A stretch of DNA of 64,000 nucleotides, from contig LNEB01000014.1 of NCBI GenBank assembly GCA_001464795.1, forward strand, positions 1 through 64,000. Direction: 5' to 3'. The DNA is from Bdellovibrionales bacterium Ga0074139 (GTDB lineage: Bacteria; Bdellovibrionota; Bdellovibrionia; Bdellovibrionales; Bdellovibrionaceae). Positions 55,991 through 64,000 of the stretch are shown piece after piece. The notes under the pieces were generated by a model, which saw only the letters and a list, made by a program, of their open reading frames with translations, was not told the origin of the DNA and ran no database searches. How positions within the stretch are numbered: the stretch's first letter is position 1; each line of letters starts with the position of its first letter. Made by a program: the position numbers and the translations under genes.

Positions 55991-56452
55991 TTACTTCAAT
56001 CCAGATTCAAATAACGTTTTCACTTCATCTGGCGTTGCTAAAAACTTAGACTCAATGACTTTTGAGTTTTCAACTTTCATCAATGTCAGATGCTTTTCTT
56101 TTTTGGGCCAACCCGAAGTCACTTTAGCTTCTCGGTCTAAAAGAATTTGATAAGGAAGCTTCCTCATTTTCGGCATGGCAAACATTTTTCCAATCAAAGA
56201 GGGCATCCCCGAAATATCAGCTACAAAACAAAGTTGGAACTGCGAGAGATCTGTGATTTTTAGCTTCTCTAAAGCATCACGAGTTAATTTGTAGCCATCC
56301 ATATCGCTTGCAAATAAAATCCACTTTGTCGAATCAGTAGTAGTGACTTGAGCATCATGTTGATCGGGTAATTGCAGAGGCAAACTGACTTCAGCATAGA
56401 CTTGAAAAACAAAAACCAGCTGGCTTAAAAAAATAGAAATAATGAGTTTCAT
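55991..56452 (-). CDS. secreted protein, possible thioredoxin-fold without CxxC, 153 aa
   Basis: Signal peptide 1-20 (ending VYA), then a domain with the strand-helix pattern of thioredoxin-like proteins (WILFASDMDGYKLTRDALEK, LCFVADISGMP, YQILLDREAKVT). It has no redox cysteine pair. The start ATG 56452 has AGGAG eight bases before it. The fold assignment is by eye and uncertain. Confidence 0.65.
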   Translation of the reverse strand: MKLIISIFLSQLVFVFQVYAEVSLPLQLPDQHDAQVTTTDSTKWILFASDMDGYKLTRDALEKLKITDLSQFQLCFVADISGMPSLIGKMFAMPKMRKLPYQILLDREAKVTSGWPKKEKHLTLMKVENSKVIESKFLATPDEVKTLFESGLK

Positions 56453-56475
56453 AAAATTTTCTCCTCTACTTTTCT

Positions 56476-57177
56476 CTACCATTGAATTGGTAAAGTTTGA
56501 CCTGTTATTCGTAACTCTTCGTGACTGACTGAAACAAGCAAAGGCCTAACGACCACTCCCAGGTCATAGGCTTCCCGTAAAAGACTGGCATAAACCGGAT
56601 CAAAATCTACGGCTGGCGAAAACACACGGCAGTCCTGACGCTGAACCACAAACAAAATTTCGGCCTCATGACCCAAATTTTTAAGTTCCATCAGTTCCAA
56701 TAAGTGTTTTTGTCCACGCGTGGTTTCAGCATCAGGAAATTGAGCAATGCCATCGATTTCCAAAGTTACATTTTTAACCTCGAAATAACAAAGCTTTCCT
56801 GAAGCTGTTTTTAATACTCCATCCAGCCTGGTTTCTTTTGAAATTTTCACTTCCATTTGGATTTCTGAGTACTTCTGCCAATCAGCAATCACTTTACTTT
56901 CAAAAGCTTCCTTGACCAGTTTGTTGGGCCAAGAAGTATTCACTCCTACCCATGCACCTGTGGCCGATTCGGTCAGTTCTAGTGTGAACTTCAATTTTCG
57001 ATCAGGATTGGAGCTTGTAGAAACGTAAGCTCCCCGTCCTTCCGCCCAGCAAGATCTGAGGCTTCCCGTGTTGGGACAATGGGCGGTCACAACTTGGCCG
57101 TCCAATTCCACATCGGCAAAGAATCTTTTATACCGTTTTAGCATTTTGGCTTTGAGTAAAGGTCTTTCAAATCGCAT
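56476..57177 (-). CDS. sfsA: SfsA family protein
   Basis: A 233-aa protein of the sugar-fermentation-stimulation family. The start MRFERPLLKAKMLKRYKRF, the segment AHCPNTGSLRSCW, the core TRLDGVL and CYFEVKNVTLE, and FPDAETTRGQKHL are all family hallmarks. The family has a restriction-endonuclease-like core that binds DNA; its physiological role is unclear. ATG 57177 is preferred to 57192 because conserved sequence begins there. Divergent from lipA, with 122 bases between. Confidence 0.93.
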   Translation of the reverse strand: MRFERPLLKAKMLKRYKRFFADVELDGQVVTAHCPNTGSLRSCWAEGRGAYVSTSSNPDRKLKFTLELTESATGAWVGVNTSWPNKLVKEAFESKVIADWQKYSEIQMEVKISKETRLDGVLKTASGKLCYFEVKNVTLEIDGIAQFPDAETTRGQKHLLELMELKNLGHEAEILFVVQRQDCRVFSPAVDFDPVYASLLREAYDLGVVVRPLLVSVSHEELRITGQTLPIQW

Positions 57178-57299
57178 AGAATCAACATACAAAGAAGTTA
57201 TGCCAAATGACCAATTGAGATTGATGACAAGTTGAGTTAAGTAGTGAATCTGTCCTCACAAATTGGATAAAACATGAGCTCTCTTTTGAAGGTGGTTGA

Positions 57300-58223
57300 A
57301 TGTCTACAAAGCCTCATATCCCAAAGCCTGATTGGTTAAAAGTTCGCGCCCCCAGCGGAGAAAATTACGCAAAAATCAAAGAGATGGCTGGAAGCCTCAA
57401 ATTGGCAACGGTTTGCCAAGAAGCCAAATGCCCTAACATCGGTGAATGTTGGTCCGGTGGTACTGCCACATTTATGCTGATGGGTGAAGTCTGCACTCGT
57501 GGCTGCCGTTTTTGTAATGTGAAAACAGGAAATCCAAAAGGCAAGATCGATGAGTTCGAGCCAGAAAAAGTAGCGCACTCGATCGCTCAACTTTCATTGG
57601 ATTACGTAGTGATCACAAGCGTAGACCGTGATGATTTACCTGATCAAGGGGCCGGCCATTTCGCAAGATGCATCACCGCTGTTAAAAAATTAAATCCAAA
57701 ATTGATCGTAGAAATTTTAACTCCTGATTTTCGTGGGGACATGGATCTCGTGAAAGTCATCGTGGACAGTTATCCCGACGTTTTTGCACACAACATTGAA
57801 ACCGTGGAAAGATTGTCTCCTTCCGTCAGAGACCCCCGTGCGAAATACCGTCAGTCACTTGATGTTCTTCAGGAAGTCAAAAATCTGAATCCCAAAATGT
57901 ACACGAAATCTTCCATTATGCTGGGACTTGGTGAAACAGACGAAGAGATTTTGCAAGCTCTTAAGGATCTACGATCTGTGGGTTGTGATGTGGTAACATT
58001 TGGTCAGTACTTGCAACCCACCAAGCGCCACCTAAAAGTGATCGAGTATGTGACTCCAGATAAATTTAAATTTTGGCAAACAACAGCTGAAGCCATGGGA
58101 TTTTTATATGTGGCTTCGGGTCCTTTAGTCAGAAGCTCTTACCGAGCAGGAGAGTTTTTCATGAAGGGCATCGTCGAAAAAGGACGAAAAGAAAATTTAC
58201 AAACAACAACTGAGGTGAAGTAA
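57300..58223 (+). CDS. lipA: lipoyl synthase
   Basis: Radical SAM enzyme that inserts two sulfurs into octanoyl groups on protein. The auxiliary cluster ligands are Cys39, Cys44 and Cys50 ([12 protein letters not shown]); the radical SAM cluster ligands are Cys65, Cys69 and Cys72 (CTRGCRFC). The C-terminal SSYRAGEF holds the Ser that ligates the auxiliary cluster. At 307 aa it is standard. GAAGGTGG lies before ATG. The stop overlaps the E2 gene start as TAATG. Confidence 0.97.
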   Translation: MSTKPHIPKPDWLKVRAPSGENYAKIKEMAGSLKLATVCQEAKCPNIGECWSGGTATFMLMGEVCTRGCRFCNVKTGNPKGKIDEFEPEKVAHSIAQLSLDYVVITSVDRDDLPDQGAGHFARCITAVKKLNPKLIVEILTPDFRGDMDLVKVIVDSYPDVFAHNIETVERLSPSVRDPRAKYRQSLDVLQEVKNLNPKMYTKSSIMLGLGETDEEILQALKDLRSVGCDVVTFGQYLQPTKRHLKVIEYVTPDKFKFWQTTAEAMGFLYVASGPLVRSSYRAGEFFMKGIVEKGRKENLQTTTEVK

Positions 58224-59842
58224 TGGCAACTGATGTAAAACTCCCCGAACTTGGTGAAGGTGTAACAGAAGGTGAACTTTTAAAATGGTTAGTAAAACCT
58301 GGTGACACAGTTAAAACTGACCAGGCCATTGCTGAAATTATGACTGATAAAGCCACGGTCGAAGTACCGTCACCTACCAACGGTGTTGTTAAAGAATTGA
58401 AATACAAAGTCGGTGAAATCGTAAAAGTTGAAAGTGTGATGATCACGCTTGAAGGTGGTACTGCATCGGCTTCACCAGCGGCCGCAGCAACAACTCAAGC
58501 AGCAAAGTCGGCACCTGCCTCAACACAACCAGCGATATCAGCTGGCAGCGGTGGCTCAGCACTTTCAGTGAAGTTGCCAGAACTTGGTGAGGGTGTCACC
58601 GAAGGTGAATTGATCAAGTGGTTAGTTAAACCCGGTGACGCAGTGAAAGTGGATCAATCCGTTGCCGAAATCATGACTGATAAAGCCACAGTGGAAGTTC
58701 CGTCGACTGTTGCAGGAACTGTAACTGAACTCATGTTCAAAGTCGGTGAAGTAATTAAAGTTGAAAACGTGATTTTAAAATTATCAGGTTCTGGTGCAGC
58801 ACAAACTTCTGCTGCCAAACAGCCGGTACCAGCAGCAGCTCTAAGTGCTCCCGCAAAAACGACGGCCCTTCAGCCTGCAGCAGGCGCCACACAAGCAGGA
58901 CCTATTCTTTACCCGCCACCTGCTGATTTTAAAGTTCTTGCGACGCCGTCAACTCGAAGACTGGCTCGTGAAATGGGCGTGGATCTGAATGGTATGTCAG
59001 GAACTGGCCTTGCCGGACGAGTGACTCGTGATGATGTTTTAAGTGCGAAAGCTCCTGCAGCAAGATCATCTGGTGGATCTACAGCTCCATCAATGCCACA
59101 AATTCAAAAACCAAGTTATCAAGGGCCAGCAGGCAGTGCCGAAGAGCGCGTCCCATTACTTGGAGTTCGTAAAAAGATTGCCGAAAATTTACAGCGCGCG
59201 AAACAAATCATTCCTCACTTTACTTTGATGGATGAAGCGGATGTCACTCAGTTGGTAGGTTTCCGTGAGGATTTAAAGATTGCTGCTGAAAAAGCAGGAA
59301 CCAAAGTCACTTACATGCCTTTCGTAATGAAGGCCTTGATTGCAACTATTCGTGAGTTTCCGATGTTCAATGCCAGCATTGACGATGCGGCCGGTGAAAT
59401 CGTTTATAAAAAATATTTCAACCTTGGTTTTGCAGCAGATACACCGAACGGTCTTTTGGTGCCTGTGATTAAAAATGCCGATCAAAAAACCATCATGGAT
59501 TTATCTAAAGAAATTATTGATCTGAGCTCTCGCGCGAGAGACGGAAAATTAAAAATCGATGAAATGAAAAATGCGACCATCACAGTGACTAATATTGGTT
59601 CTGTGGGTGGCACCTATGCAACACCTGTGATCAATCATCCTGAAGTGGCCATTTTTGGAATGTATAAAATTTCTGACAAATTGGTGCTGGCAGCTGATGG
59701 AAAAGTCAGTGTTCGAAAAGTGATGAATTTTACTATCACGTGTGATCACCGCTTGATCGACGGTGCGGTCGCAGCCAGATTCTTGAAAGCTTTCATTAAC
59801 CGCATTCAAAACCCAGGTGTTTTGATGCTGGACATGCACTAA
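58223..59842 (+). CDS. 2-oxoacid dehydrogenase E2 (dihydrolipoyl acyltransferase)
   Basis: A 539-aa E2 with two nearly identical lipoyl domains (1-78 and 114-188; lipoyl Lys43 and Lys154 in MTDKATVEVP), Ala/Pro-rich linkers, an E1/E3-binding domain (238-275) and the acyltransferase core with His509 in HRLIDG. It could serve pyruvate or branched-chain oxoacids; the substrate is not decided by sequence, and E1 genes are not in the window. It is preceded by lipA and followed by lpdA, so the lipoyl acceptor sits with its maturation enzymes. Confidence 0.94.
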   Translation: MATDVKLPELGEGVTEGELLKWLVKPGDTVKTDQAIAEIMTDKATVEVPSPTNGVVKELKYKVGEIVKVESVMITLEGGTASASPAAAATTQAAKSAPASTQPAISAGSGGSALSVKLPELGEGVTEGELIKWLVKPGDAVKVDQSVAEIMTDKATVEVPSTVAGTVTELMFKVGEVIKVENVILKLSGSGAAQTSAAKQPVPAAALSAPAKTTALQPAAGATQAGPILYPPPADFKVLATPSTRRLAREMGVDLNGMSGTGLAGRVTRDDVLSAKAPAARSSGGSTAPSMPQIQKPSYQGPAGSAEERVPLLGVRKKIAENLQRAKQIIPHFTLMDEADVTQLVGFREDLKIAAEKAGTKVTYMPFVMKALIATIREFPMFNASIDDAAGEIVYKKYFNLGFAADTPNGLLVPVIKNADQKTIMDLSKEIIDLSSRARDGKLKIDEMKNATITVTNIGSVGGTYATPVINHPEVAIFGMYKISDKLVLAADGKVSVRKVMNFTITCDHRLIDGAVAARFLKAFINRIQNPGVLMLDMH

Positions 59843-59858
59843 ACAGGAGTTTATTGAT

Positions 59859-61283
59859 ATGCAAAAATTTGATGTGGTTGTTATCGGTAGTGGTCCTGGT
59901 GGTTATGTGGCGGCTATTCGTGCGGCTCAGTTGGGTTTTAAAACAGCCATCGTTGAAAAAGACGCTTTGGGCGGAGTTTGCCTGAATGTGGGCTGTATAC
60001 CATCAAAGGCTTTGATTACGGCCAGTCATCATTGGCACCGTGCTCATCATGATTTTAAAAATATGGGCTTTATTTTAAAAGGTTTAGATCTGGATTTTAA
60101 AAAACTTTTAGAATGGAAAAATTCTGTATCAGGAAAAATGAGCTCAGGTGTGGCGCAACTTTTAAAAGGCAATCAAGTTACAGTGATTAAGGGTGAAGCC
60201 ACCTTCAAGTCTGCAACTGAATTGACAGTGGGAAGTGAAACCCTGGTGGCTACAAACTTTATCGTAGCAACCGGTTCTCGTCCCATTGAAATTCCTGGCT
60301 TTCAATTTGATGAAGTGGACATCTTATCATCAACTGGTGCTCTGGCTTTGGACCATGTGCCAAAGCGAGTGGTGGCCATTGGTGGTGGTTATATCGGTCT
60401 TGAGATTTCTAGTTATTTAAGAAAATTTGGCTCTGAAGTGACCGTAGTCGAAGCGCAAAGCACAGTGCTGGCAGGAGTTGTGGATCCTGAGTGCGCTCAG
60501 GTGGTTGCAAGAAAATTAGAAAAAAATGGTGCTAAACTTTTAATGAATGCGAAAGCCAAGGGTCAGAAAAAAACCAAAGATGGTTATGACGTGACCGTGG
60601 AAGTCAACGGCAAGGAAGAAGTTTTAAAAGCTGATAAAATTATCGTGACTGTTGGTCGAAAACCTAACGGCGATCAAATGAACTTAAAAGCAGCTGGCAT
60701 TAAAGTTGATGATCGTGGATTTGTAGTAGTGGATGCACAACGCAGAACCAGTCAAAAACATATTTTTGCCATTGGTGATATTTGCGGTCAGCCCATGCTG
60801 GCTCACAAAGCCAGTCACGAAGGTGTTTTAGTCGCTGAAGTGATCAAAGGTCACAACCGTGTTTATGACGCAAAAACAGTTCCAGCGGTTGTGTTCACAG
60901 ATCCTGAAATTGCCTCAGCTGGGCTGATGGAATCAGAATGCCGAGCTAAAGGCTTTAATGATTTATTAATTTCTAAGTTTCCTTTCGCAGCCAATGGCCG
61001 TGCGGTTTCTATGCAAGAAACCGAAGGCTTTGTGAAAATGATTGCTGATAAAAAAACCCATATTTTACTAGGTGTGCATATCGTGGGCCCTGAAGCCTCA
61101 AATCTGATTTCTGAAGCAGCCTTGGCAATTGAAATGGGTGCTCGTTTAGAAGATGTGGCTTTGACTATCCATCCTCACCCGACCTTAGGTGAAACCATGA
61201 TGGAAGCGGCTGAAGCAACGCTGGGACACGCGATTCATATTATTCAAAAGCCTTTGACCAACGGAAAGTCAGCGCATCCGTAA
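59859..61283 (+). CDS. lpdA: dihydrolipoamide dehydrogenase (E3)
   Basis: FAD enzyme that reoxidises dihydrolipoyl groups. FAD loop VVVIGSGPGGYVAAIRAA at the N-terminus; redox disulfide Cys41/Cys46 in GGVCLNVGCIPSKAL; NAD loop VVAIGGGYIGLEISSYL; C-terminal catalytic His-Glu in TIHPHPTLGETMMEA. At 474 aa it is standard. It partners with the adjacent E2. It starts 16 bases after E2 with an AGGAG ribosome site. Confidence 0.96.
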   Translation: MQKFDVVVIGSGPGGYVAAIRAAQLGFKTAIVEKDALGGVCLNVGCIPSKALITASHHWHRAHHDFKNMGFILKGLDLDFKKLLEWKNSVSGKMSSGVAQLLKGNQVTVIKGEATFKSATELTVGSETLVATNFIVATGSRPIEIPGFQFDEVDILSSTGALALDHVPKRVVAIGGGYIGLEISSYLRKFGSEVTVVEAQSTVLAGVVDPECAQVVARKLEKNGAKLLMNAKAKGQKKTKDGYDVTVEVNGKEEVLKADKIIVTVGRKPNGDQMNLKAAGIKVDDRGFVVVDAQRRTSQKHIFAIGDICGQPMLAHKASHEGVLVAEVIKGHNRVYDAKTVPAVVFTDPEIASAGLMESECRAKGFNDLLISKFPFAANGRAVSMQETEGFVKMIADKKTHILLGVHIVGPEASNLISEAALAIEMGARLEDVALTIHPHPTLGETMMEAAEATLGHAIHIIQKPLTNGKSAHP

Positions 61284-61946
61284 ATGAATGATAATCTGGA
61301 GTTTCAAAATTGGGGACTGATTGAATACGAAGAAGCTTTGGAAAAACAGCTTCAGTTAGCAGAAAAAGTCTTTGTTGAGCAAACTCCGGGGTATTTAATT
61401 TTTTGTACTCACCCACCTGTCGTGACTTTAGGCAGATCCACCACGGCTGATGACGTGACTGATTTCTTGGGTAAAAAAATTGAGGTCAGTCGTGGGGGCC
61501 GAGCGACTTACCACGGACCTTCACAAATAATTGTTTACCCCATTATTAATTTAAAAGAATCTAGAAAAAATCGAAAGCCCCGTGAAGTGGTGGGATTTTT
61601 AAGAGACTTTGAAAATGCCATCGTTGATTTATTAAAAAGCTACGAGCTGAATGCTCAAGGCAGGTCACTGCAGAAAAAATCAGACAGTGAATCGAAGACT
61701 GATGAAACAGGTGTTTGGGTGGGAGATCAGAAACTGGCTAGCCTGGGTATTGCTGTAAAAAAATGGGTGACTTATCACGGGGCTGCCATCAATTTTGATT
61801 TTGACCCCAAAGCTCACCAGGGAATCAAGCCTTGTGGATTTCAGCCATCGGTCATGACTTCGGTGGAAGAATTATTGGGGAAATCGATTTTAAAAAGATC
61901 AGAGTTTGAGAATCAATTGAAAACAAAGTTATTACTAGACCTCTGA
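61284..61946 (+). CDS. lipB: octanoyl-[ACP]:protein transferase
   Basis: Transfers octanoyl from ACP to lipoyl domains, the step before LipA. The signature RGGRATYHGPSQIIVYPI is followed by catalytic Lys150 (DQKLASLGIAVKKWVTYHG) and Cys184 in KPCGFQ. At 220 aa it is normal. The ATG touches the lpdA stop directly (TAAATG), so translation is coupled. It completes the lipA-E2-lpdA-lipB set. Confidence 0.96.
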   Translation: MNDNLEFQNWGLIEYEEALEKQLQLAEKVFVEQTPGYLIFCTHPPVVTLGRSTTADDVTDFLGKKIEVSRGGRATYHGPSQIIVYPIINLKESRKNRKPREVVGFLRDFENAIVDLLKSYELNAQGRSLQKKSDSESKTDETGVWVGDQKLASLGIAVKKWVTYHGAAINFDFDPKAHQGIKPCGFQPSVMTSVEELLGKSILKRSEFENQLKTKLLLDL

Positions 61947-61989
61947 GTAAAATGCAGTTGACTGCACTAAACTCATGAGTAAAATGCAG
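61945..61989 (+). promoter_or_regulatory. promoter with repeated sequence before the AAA ATPase gene
   Basis: GAGTAAAATGCAG occurs twice (61945-61957 and 61977-61989). TGCAGT and ACTGCA (61953-61966) make a palindrome. TTGACT (61958-61963) and TAAAAT (61980-61985), each one base off consensus and 16 apart, form the best promoter pair in the window. Predicted start of transcription is about 61991-61994, at the ATG itself. Confidence 0.55.
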
Positions 61990-61993
61990 CTGT

Positions 61994-63130
61994 ATGCCAA
62001 TTACTAATCGATATTTACAACCCATTATAAAAGATTTTTTAAAAGAAAAGATGGTGTTTTTAGGTGGTCCAAGACAGGTCGGCAAAACAACTTTATGCCT
62101 CAGTTTCCTTAGCCAATCCCACAGAACAAATCCAGACTATCTTAACTGGGATGATCTTGACTCAAAATCAAAGCTTCGCAAAGGCCAACTTCCCAATTCA
62201 AAGCTTATCGTTATCGATGAAGTCCACAAATTCAAAGCTTGGCGAAATCTGATTAAAGGATTTTATGACAAACGTCATGATGATCAACAATTTCTTATCA
62301 CAGGTTCTGCCAGGCTGGACCATTATAGGCGTGGTGGAGACTCGCTACTAGGACGGTATCGGTACTTAAGGCTTCACCCATTCAGCTGGAGCGAACTTCA
62401 AACTAATAAATCAAACATTCAATTGGCAGATTTACTAAAATTTGGTGGGTTTCCAGAGCCACTTTTTGCAAAGTCAGAAAAAAAATTAAAACTTTGGAAC
62501 CGTGAAAGACTTCATCGATTGATTCATGACGATATCCGAGATCTAGAATCAATTCGAGAATTTAATTTACTTGAAACTTTAGCTGAGGCCTTGCCCGATC
62601 GAGTTGGTTCTATTTTATCAATCAAATCATTAGCTGAAGATTTACAAGTCAGTCCTCATACAATAAAAAATTGGATTGAAATTTTAGAAAAAGTTTATTT
62701 TTGCTATAGAACATTACCATTTGGCTCCTCGAAAATTCGAGCCGTTAAAAAAGAAACAAAACTTTACCTCTGGGACTGGAGCTCCATAACCGAAATAGGT
62801 GCCAAATTCGAAAATATGGTAGGTTCGCACTTACTTAAATACTGTCACTTTTTAGAGGACACTGAGGGTGATAATATGGAACTCAGGTACATCAGAGACA
62901 CCGACGGCAGGGAGGTCGATTTTGTTGTCATAAAAAACAAGAAGCCACTTTTTGCAGTCGAATGCAAAGTTGGAGATTCTCAGCTATCTAAGAACATAAC
63001 TTATTTTAAACAACGAACGAATATTCCAAAGTTTTATCAAGTGCATTTAGGCACTCAAGACTATATTGCGGAAAAAAACTGCCGAGTTCTACCCTTCACT
63101 GTCTTGTGCGATGAGCTTAACCTTGTTTAA
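61994..63130 (+). CDS. AAA-family ATPase with DUF4143-type C-terminus
   Basis: A 378-aa protein: Walker A GPRQVGKTT (25-33), Walker B LIVIDEVHKF (71-80), sensor ITGSARLD, winged-helix region (about 200-240), and a C-terminal restriction-like segment with REVDFVVIKN and FAVECKVGD. These proteins are widespread in bacteria, often scattered by transfer, and their role is unknown; toxin-antitoxin-like behaviour has been proposed for some relatives. There is no ribosome site. The predicted transcript starts at or next to ATG, so it may be leaderless. A different codon feel from its neighbours is possible but was not measured. Confidence 0.9.
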   Translation: MPITNRYLQPIIKDFLKEKMVFLGGPRQVGKTTLCLSFLSQSHRTNPDYLNWDDLDSKSKLRKGQLPNSKLIVIDEVHKFKAWRNLIKGFYDKRHDDQQFLITGSARLDHYRRGGDSLLGRYRYLRLHPFSWSELQTNKSNIQLADLLKFGGFPEPLFAKSEKKLKLWNRERLHRLIHDDIRDLESIREFNLLETLAEALPDRVGSILSIKSLAEDLQVSPHTIKNWIEILEKVYFCYRTLPFGSSKIRAVKKETKLYLWDWSSITEIGAKFENMVGSHLLKYCHFLEDTEGDNMELRYIRDTDGREVDFVVIKNKKPLFAVECKVGDSQLSKNITYFKQRTNIPKFYQVHLGTQDYIAEKNCRVLPFTVLCDELNLV

Positions 63131-63133
63131 TAC

Positions 63134-63559
63134 TTATAAAAAGTAAACACCCTCAACAACAAACTGATCTTGAATTAATTCCTTAGAATCCTTATCGAAA
63201 GTCTTACGGTAAGAAACCACAATTTCTATCCACTGAATCCAAATGGAATGATTGCGATTCACAATGTAGTCTGTTCTAAAACTTGAAATTTTAGAATAAA
63301 TTTTACGCTGATAAATACGGCACTTTTCATTCACACAGTCTTCATAGTTTTGCACAGGCTTTTCGAATACTAGGCCTGGATCTTGGGTTTGAAATACTGT
63401 GATGCCAGGTAGTTTAACTGTATTTTTTAAATTAGAAATTTTCTTGTTCAGTTCAGAGTCATTGATTTCAAGTTGCTGGGAAATGAATTGATTGGCTTCT
63501 TGAAGATTGGGAAAGGCCAAGGCTTGAAGACTGATGAGAAGTAAGATGAGTGTTTTCAT
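63134..63559 (-). CDS. secreted protein of unknown function, 141 aa
   Basis: Signal peptide 1-16 (ending LAF), a helical stretch (20-50), then a beta-rich domain with a Cys pair (CVNEKC, about 77-82). Not recognised. It converges on the ATPase gene with three bases between the stops. Of the same general kind as the secreted proteins at 41166, 41765 and 52948, but not clearly similar to them. Confidence 0.7.
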   Translation of the reverse strand: MKTLILLLISLQALAFPNLQEANQFISQQLEINDSELNKKISNLKNTVKLPGITVFQTQDPGLVFEKPVQNYEDCVNEKCRIYQRKIYSKISSFRTDYIVNRNHSIWIQWIEIVVSYRKTFDKDSKELIQDQFVVEGVYFL

Positions 63560-63614
63560 AGGAGCTAGATAACTTATTAGGAAAAAAAATGAAAGTGATA
63601 TTTAACTTTGTAGC

Positions 63615-64000
63615 CTAATCTGCAACTGTTCCACCTAAGAATGATCCATTAGCAATTGAGGACCCACCAACGGTTAAAACGCCAGAGCCGCTAGTGCCAG
63701 GAACATCCTTTTTGTGAACTGTATTGCCATTCAATGTGAGACCTTGAAGAGTCAAATTAAAGCCAGACATATAAATTTCACCACTGATCAAGTTCCAACT
63801 TCGTGTTGAATTTCCCCAATTTGAACCTAAGACAACCCTTCCTGCTCCTGATTGCTGAATAGTGAAGCCTCCTGTTGGGTAATTGGTTGTAGATGTAAAT
63901 ATTTGCGTACCCGATCCGGTCGCTTTAAGAATTGCTGTTCCACCCCCAGCTGTCACGCCTTGGACGTTGTAGTTTCCATTAAATTCAATGGATCCAATTA
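63615..64000 (-). CDS. C-terminal part of a beta-solenoid surface protein (cut by window)
   Basis: The frame is open from the window edge to its stop at 63615, giving about 128 residues of C-terminus. The sequence is Gly, Thr, Ser and Asn rich with repeated short strands (GRVVLGSNWGNSTRSW, LTLQGLTLNG, GVLTVGGSS), as in filamentous-haemagglutinin or autotransporter passenger repeats. There is no C-terminal barrel or anchor motif. GTG at 63956 is internal, not the true start. Confidence 0.75.
   Translation of the reverse strand, partial: IGSIEFNGNYNVQGVTAGGGTAILKATGSGTQIFTSTTNYPTGGFTIQQSGAGRVVLGSNWGNSTRSWNLISGEIYMSGFNLTLQGLTLNGNTVHKKDVPGTSGSGVLTVGGSSIANGSFLGGTVAD

Overview
The window reads as chromosomal DNA of a predatory-type bacterium of the Bdellovibrionota (Bdellovibrio or Pseudobdellovibrio-like). 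Nothing was searched; the inference rests on gene content. It carries a Myxococcus-like type IV pilus block (pilH-I-D-M-N-O-P-Q), a full Myxococcus-like Glt/Agl gliding-motor set, many small secreted proteins unique in look, and A+T-rich DNA (roughly 40% G+C by eye). No prophage, CRISPR array, insertion sequence with ends, plasmid or replication origin was seen. The only mobile-type gene is a domesticated-looking REP-associated transposase.

Layout. Positions 1-776 (minus) hold the 5' part of a 16S rRNA gene preceded by tRNA-Ala(UGC). Positions 893-1924 hold an orphan gene and a small cupin. From 39764 down to 1942 almost everything lies on the minus strand with overlapping or near-touching genes. 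In transcription order these are engB-kdsB-pyrG-kdsD (Kdo and CTP supply), ten genes for the gliding machine (gltA to gltG, aglR, aglQ, aglS), lptCA-lptB-rpoN (LPS export, sigma-54), apt, hpf, metK, lepA, two lepB genes, pyrB-carA-X-carB (pyrimidines), pilH-pilI-pilD, pilM-N-O-P-Q and a lipoprotein. No gap in this 38-kb run exceeds about 140 bases.

From 39934 to 53526 strands alternate: an FHA-AAA-Fis activator, small secreted proteins around a perfect 10-bp palindrome, a FliL-like protein facing a BamE-like lipoprotein, polA with a small HTH gene, ftsB, a REP-associated transposase and a trypsin-like protease lying between ftsB and eno, then eno, an unrecognised coiled-coil protein, cpaF and small envelope proteins. 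From 53680 the plus strand carries a DsbA-like lipoprotein, a methyltransferase, and the lipoate operon lipA-E2-lpdA-lipB. A DUF4143-type ATPase with a leaderless-looking promoter follows, and the window ends inside a beta-solenoid surface protein.

Working together: pilM-Q with PilD build the pilus basement and secretin; AglRQS would feed proton-driven force through GltG/F/E/D/C to the outer-membrane barrels; lptCA/lptB and kdsB/kdsD/pyrG maintain LPS; lipA/lipB supply lipoyl groups to the adjacent E2 enzyme.

The most notable unexplained signals are: (1) a strong hairpin that hides the ribosome-binding site of metK; (2) a three-copy repeat, each copy sitting directly after a stop codon in the same orientation; (3) the placement of the complete gliding block inside the classic kds-lpt-rpoN cluster; (4) the transposase start codon abutting a REP-like hairpin.
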